A DNA stretch of 54,227 nucleotides. Source: Lachnospiraceae bacterium (GTDB taxonomy: Bacteria; Bacillota; Clostridia; Lachnospirales; Lachnospiraceae). Position numbers and translations under genes: made by a program. Location of the stretch: assembly GCA_017479935.1 (NCBI GenBank), contig JAFVBO010000026.1, positions 1-54,227 on the forward strand, written 5' to 3'. Of the stretch, positions 51,850 through 54,227 are shown piece after piece (positions within the stretch are counted from its first letter, which is position 1; the number at the start of each line of letters is the position of its first letter). The notes under the pieces are model-generated. The model did no database searches and was not told the origin of the DNA. It was given only the letters and a program-made list of their open reading frames with translations.

Positions 51850-52524
51850 ACCCTTCATGGCGCGGGCAATGCTGTTTTCCTCGCCCAGGCCAAAGACCTG
51901 CATCGGCATGTGGTTTTCCATGCAAAGGACGGAGGCCGTCAGGTCAACCACGCCCAGTTTTCTGTCGATGACTTCCTGAATAGAGACTTCCTCGTAACGC
52001 TTCGCGTCAGGGTTCTTGGCCGGATCCGAATCGTAGACGGCATCAATGGATTTCGCAAGCAGGATGACATCCGCTTCCACCTCGATGGCTCGCAGCACGA
52101 TCCCTGTATCCGTGGAGAAATACGGATGACCCGTGCCTCCGGCAAAGAAGACAACCTTGCCTTCCGCGAACGCTTCGTTCGCCAGATCCTTGGAAAACAG
52201 TTTTGTCATGCTTCCACAGGCAAACGGTGTCAGGATTTCCGTTCTCATTCCGACCGAACGGAAGATTTCCGATACATAGATGCAGTTCATGATGGTGGCC
52301 AGCATACCAATCTGATCCGCCTTGGTGCGGTCGATGGCTTCCGAGGAACGTCCTCTCCAGAAATTGCCGCCGCCGATGACAACGCCAACTTCCACGCCGG
52401 CATCCACCGCTTCCTTTACCTGCAGGGCAGCCGCACGAACTGTGGGTTCGTCAAATCCGGTTTTCTTTTCGCCAGCAAGTGCTTCCCCGCTGAGCTTCAG
52501 CATCACTCTTCTCTTTTTATCCAT
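51820..52524 (-). CDS. pyrH: UMP kinase
   Basis: A 234-residue cytoplasmic kinase of the amino-acid-kinase fold converting UMP to UDP. VMLKLSGEALAGEKKTGFD (about 8-26) and VIGGGNFWRGRSSEAIDRTKADQIGML (GGGN loop near 54) are diagnostic. It is the first gene of the pyrH-frr series, with its own promoter at 52582-52609; rpsB-tsf, often upstream, is absent here. Confidence 0.97.
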   Translation of the reverse strand: MDKKRRVMLKLSGEALAGEKKTGFDEPTVRAAALQVKEAVDAGVEVGVVIGGGNFWRGRSSEAIDRTKADQIGMLATIMNCIYVSEIFRSVGMRTEILTPFACGSMTKLFSKDLANEAFAEGKVVFFAGGTGHPYFSTDTGIVLRAIEVEADVILLAKSIDAVYDSDPAKNPDAKRYEEVSIQEVIDRKLGVVDLTASVLCMENHMPMQVFGLGEENSIARAMKGEAIGTRVTV

Positions 52525-52581
52525 AACGTCAGGTTTTCACATCCTTTCGTATTCTAGCAAGGTCTCAAATCCCCGCCTACC

Positions 52582-52609
52582 AGTATACCATAATTCTCTC
52601 GAAATTCAA
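52582..52609 (-). promoter_or_regulatory. Promoter of pyrH
   Basis: TTGAAT (52604-52609), a 16-base spacer and TATACT (52582-52587) on the minus strand, about 60 bases before pyrH. Confidence 0.7.
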
Positions 52610-52670
52610 GTCTGTCTCGCAAGACTTGCGAAAACCTTCCGGCAGGCTCGCTTTCCGCTCATTGATCCGT

Positions 52671-53370
52671 ATGACCTGTCATATCATTGCCAATAAGGTC
52701 GTCAATAAATGGGGCTGGCGGCAGAGATATATCGTTTGCAGTCTAAGTTCCCTCGGCCAGAACCACTTATTGCTCGCCCCATTTGCAAAAAGCATTTCGC
52801 AGAACGCCGAACTCGCTTCGCTCAAACAGTCGGACGTTCTGCTCATAAAGCAAATGGGTACTCGCAAAGTGGTTCTATGGCCTCCTCCACATGACTGCTG
52901 CACGATATAGTCTCTGCCGCCAGCCCCATTTGTTGACTTACGTATCATCCTGCCTGAGATCTAAGTGTAGCTTGTCAAAAAGCGGCTGTGCCTGCGCTTC
53001 TATCCAGAGGCTGTCAAGCAGGATACCTAAAGCGGCAGGGAGAATTTCCAGGCAGCGAGTTGGATCAAGGGTTTAGTACCATTTATGGCAGCGAAGAGCC
53101 GATCATACGCGAAATTGCTGTACCACAAGTACAGCAATTTCAGGGGCACTCAAGGAACACCGTCATCAGACGGGGTTCCGAAATGTGACCCGGCGGATGT
53201 GTGGCTCTTCGCTGCCATTAGTGGTACTACCCGAAGATCCTTTAGCTGCCGGAAATCTCCCGTCGTCTTAGGCATCCTGCTCGACAGCCTCTGGATAGAT
53301 CGCAGGCACAGCCACTTTTTGACATCAGTACCTACAAGTCCTGCATTGTGGCAATGATATGACAGGTCAT
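52671..53370. ncRNA. 700-bp highly structured non-coding element (candidate large RNA or fold-back element)
   Basis: No credible gene lies here. A perfect 22-bp inverted repeat closes the element (52671-52692 with 53349-53370; core GACCTGTCATATCATTGCCA). Inside are two separate rods. Arm A pairs 52701-52735 with 52902-52937 almost perfectly, then continues through bulges to an apical GCAGAACG/CGTTCTGC stem. Arm B pairs about 52974-53100 with 53202-53326 at high complementarity and ends in two hairpins: GAAATTGCTGTAC/GTACAGCAATTTC (53111-53141) and GGAAC...GTTCC (53154-53179). Mismatches give G-U pairs on both strands, so the strand is open. A -10-like TATGAT (53372-53377, minus) abuts the right end. 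It could be a ROOL/GOLLD/OLE-like large RNA, but identity is not established. Confidence 0.55.
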
Positions 53371-53435
53371 TATCATACTGTGGGGATGCCGTCAGAATGC
53401 ATAAGAAATCAGGTTTTTTCGCGCATTTATTCGCG

Positions 53436-53464
53436 TTGACACTGTCAAATGAAAGTGATACTAT
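53436..53464 (+). promoter_or_regulatory. Promoter of the lipoprotein gene
   Basis: TTGACA (53436-53441), a 17-base spacer and TACTAT (53459-53464). The leader is about 80 bases. Confidence 0.7.
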
Positions 53465-53494
53465 GAAGCCGCTTAAGAAAAGGTTTTATATCAG

Positions 53495-53536
53495 GATGCC
53501 ATGTAGGCATCGACAGCTTGGTAAAGGGCCAGGCTG
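53495..53536 (+). promoter_or_regulatory. Two-hairpin leader before the lipoprotein
   Basis: GATGCC (53495-53500) pairs with GGCATC (53506-53511), and CAGCTTGG (53514-53521) with CCAGGCTG (53529-53536), ending 7 bases before the AGGAGG ribosome site. I do not recognise a riboswitch class. Confidence 0.4.
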
Positions 53537-53552
53537 AAAAGCTAGGAGGTTT

Positions 53553-53957
53553 ATGAAAAAACAAATAACGACGGTTGTGATGGTCTGCTCTATGATGCTG
53601 GCGGTAAGCGCATGCTCCGCTTCCAGTTCCGGGCAGGGCGGCAATGTGATCCCCGCTGTGACGGCTTTTATGAATGAGAATGAGAAAGCCTCTCTTGCGG
53701 AACAGCTTTCCACCTCGGAAGCTACAGTGGCAGACACCGAGGCCACAAGCCAGGAACTTTCATCCGAAGACACAACCACTACTGTTGAATCTGGAGAAAA
53801 CATCCCGGATTCGGCCGCTTCTGATGAAGAAGCAGAAACGGAAAGCGAAACTGTGAAAGAGCGTCCCGCATCTGAGACAGCTTTTCATGTCGGCGAGCAG
53901 GAGGAAGAATCTGTTACCGAAAGCGAAGGCACGGTATCCGCGCCGGAAGCCGAATAA
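53553..53957 (+). CDS. Small acidic lipoprotein, function unknown
   Basis: A 134-residue secreted lipoprotein. Signal peptide with lipobox LAVSAC (Cys about 21), then a low-complexity region rich in Ser, Thr and Glu and almost without hydrophobic core or aromatic residues, probably disordered and strongly acidic. A good AGGAGG lies 3 bases before the ATG. It has its own promoter and terminator, so it is monocistronic. No family recognised; a surface spacer or stalk is only a guess. Confidence 0.8.
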   Translation: MKKQITTVVMVCSMMLAVSACSASSSGQGGNVIPAVTAFMNENEKASLAEQLSTSEATVADTEATSQELSSEDTTTTVESGENIPDSAASDEEAETESETVKERPASETAFHVGEQEEESVTESEGTVSAPEAE

Positions 53958-53997
53958 TCACTTTTTACAACTCTAAACCTAAAAATGTCTATCTTGT

Positions 53998-54026
53998 ACC
54001 GGTCGGCTCTGCCTGACCGGTTTTTT
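53998..54026 (+). terminator. Terminator of the lipoprotein gene
   Basis: ACCGGTC (53998-54004) pairs with GACCGGT (54015-54021), followed by TTTTTT. Confidence 0.85.
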
Positions 54027-54110
54027 CACGCAAGGGCATACCTCCCAGGCCTTCTCCTACCCAAGTGTATGTCTGCAAGCCCTTAGAAAAATTGGGAAAA
54101 ATCGGGAAAA

Positions 54111-54227
54111 CGCAGGCAACGTAGCAAAAGCAAGCCTTGCCTACGCCCCAAACCCTTGAGAAAGCTTGAAATAGCGCAGGCAGCGCAGCAAAAGCAAGCC
54201 TTGCCTACGCCTCAAACCCTTGAGAAA
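54111..54227. repeat. 64-bp-period tandem repeat running off the window
   Basis: Units 54111-54163 and 54175-54227 are alike over 53 bases (CGCAGGCA, AAAAGCAAGCCTTGCCTACG, CAAACCCTTGAGAAA). A degraded unit may precede them (54079-54110). Each contains an AGGCAA/TTGCCT-type hairpin. It has no CRISPR-like spacer structure. Confidence 0.75.

Noticed and set aside
52679-52948. Small protein (89 codons, minus strand) inside the 700-bp element
   Set aside because: The frame simply follows the palindromic arm, has no ribosome site and no protein-like composition.
53495-53549. c-di-GMP riboswitch before the lipoprotein
   Set aside because: The short GAAAAGCTAGG stretch is suggestive, but the conserved aptamer blocks and their order are absent.
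54111-54227. CRISPR array at the right edge
   Set aside because: The conserved part is about 53 bases and the remaining 11 bases are too short for spacers; it is a plain tandem repeat.

Overview
The window looks like a chromosomal segment of an anaerobic, fairly GC-rich member of the Clostridia, most likely Lachnospiraceae-like. The evidence is PolC-type DNA polymerase III, the clostridial order pyrH-frr-uppS-cdsA-dxr-rseP-ispG-polC, Rnf genes, a cobalamin riboswitch, a LytTR/GHKL two-component pair and a domain-permuted GH3 enzyme. No tRNA, rRNA, CRISPR array, phage gene or transposase was found.

Layout. 1-1677: truncated ZIP metal transporter and a divergent EamA permease. 1807-7453: membrane-anchored GH3 hydrolase with a small membrane partner, divergent from a LytTR regulator and GHKL kinase. 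7451-7628: a palindromic repeat whose long hairpin recurs at 22027. 7646-22029: an accessory catabolic cluster. Its leftward operon has eight genes: two maleate isomerase/Asp-Glu racemase-like proteins, two MmgE/PrpD proteins, an FAD/NAD oxidoreductase, a molybdopterin oxidoreductase, a four-cluster FeS protein and an ornithine-cyclodeaminase-family protein. Its rightward arm has an SLC13-like carrier, an opine-dehydrogenase-family protein and two overlapping LysR genes. 22143-25306: a Tat-exported fumarate-reductase-like flavoprotein and a divergent LysR gene. 25366-28765: cobalamin riboswitch and a BtuFCD-type ABC transporter. 28896-32742: small unrelated genes. 32861-40901: an electron-transfer block with rnfD-G-E-A-B (no rnfC), an FMN-binding protein, ApbE, a NusG-II protein, a GT2 and a Gx-family membrane protein. 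41203-52524: polC and the lipid, isoprenoid and translation genes. 52671-53370: a 700-bp non-coding, highly structured element, then a small lipoprotein and a tandem repeat.

How the parts may fit. The catabolic cluster combines families that act on imino-linked (opine-like) or unsaturated dicarboxylates with an anion carrier and an exported flavin reductase. The Rnf/FMN/ApbE block could supply flavinylation and electrons to such extracytosolic flavoproteins. I infer anaerobic use of an imino- or dicarboxylate coupled to flavin-based reduction; the substrate cannot be read from sequence.

Two further signals stand out. The 700-bp element is closed by a perfect 22-bp inverted repeat and holds two long rod-like hairpins. 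In addition, several genes (pyrH, frr, dxr, rseP, btuF) carry degenerate tandem copies of their own 3' ends just beyond the stop codon.
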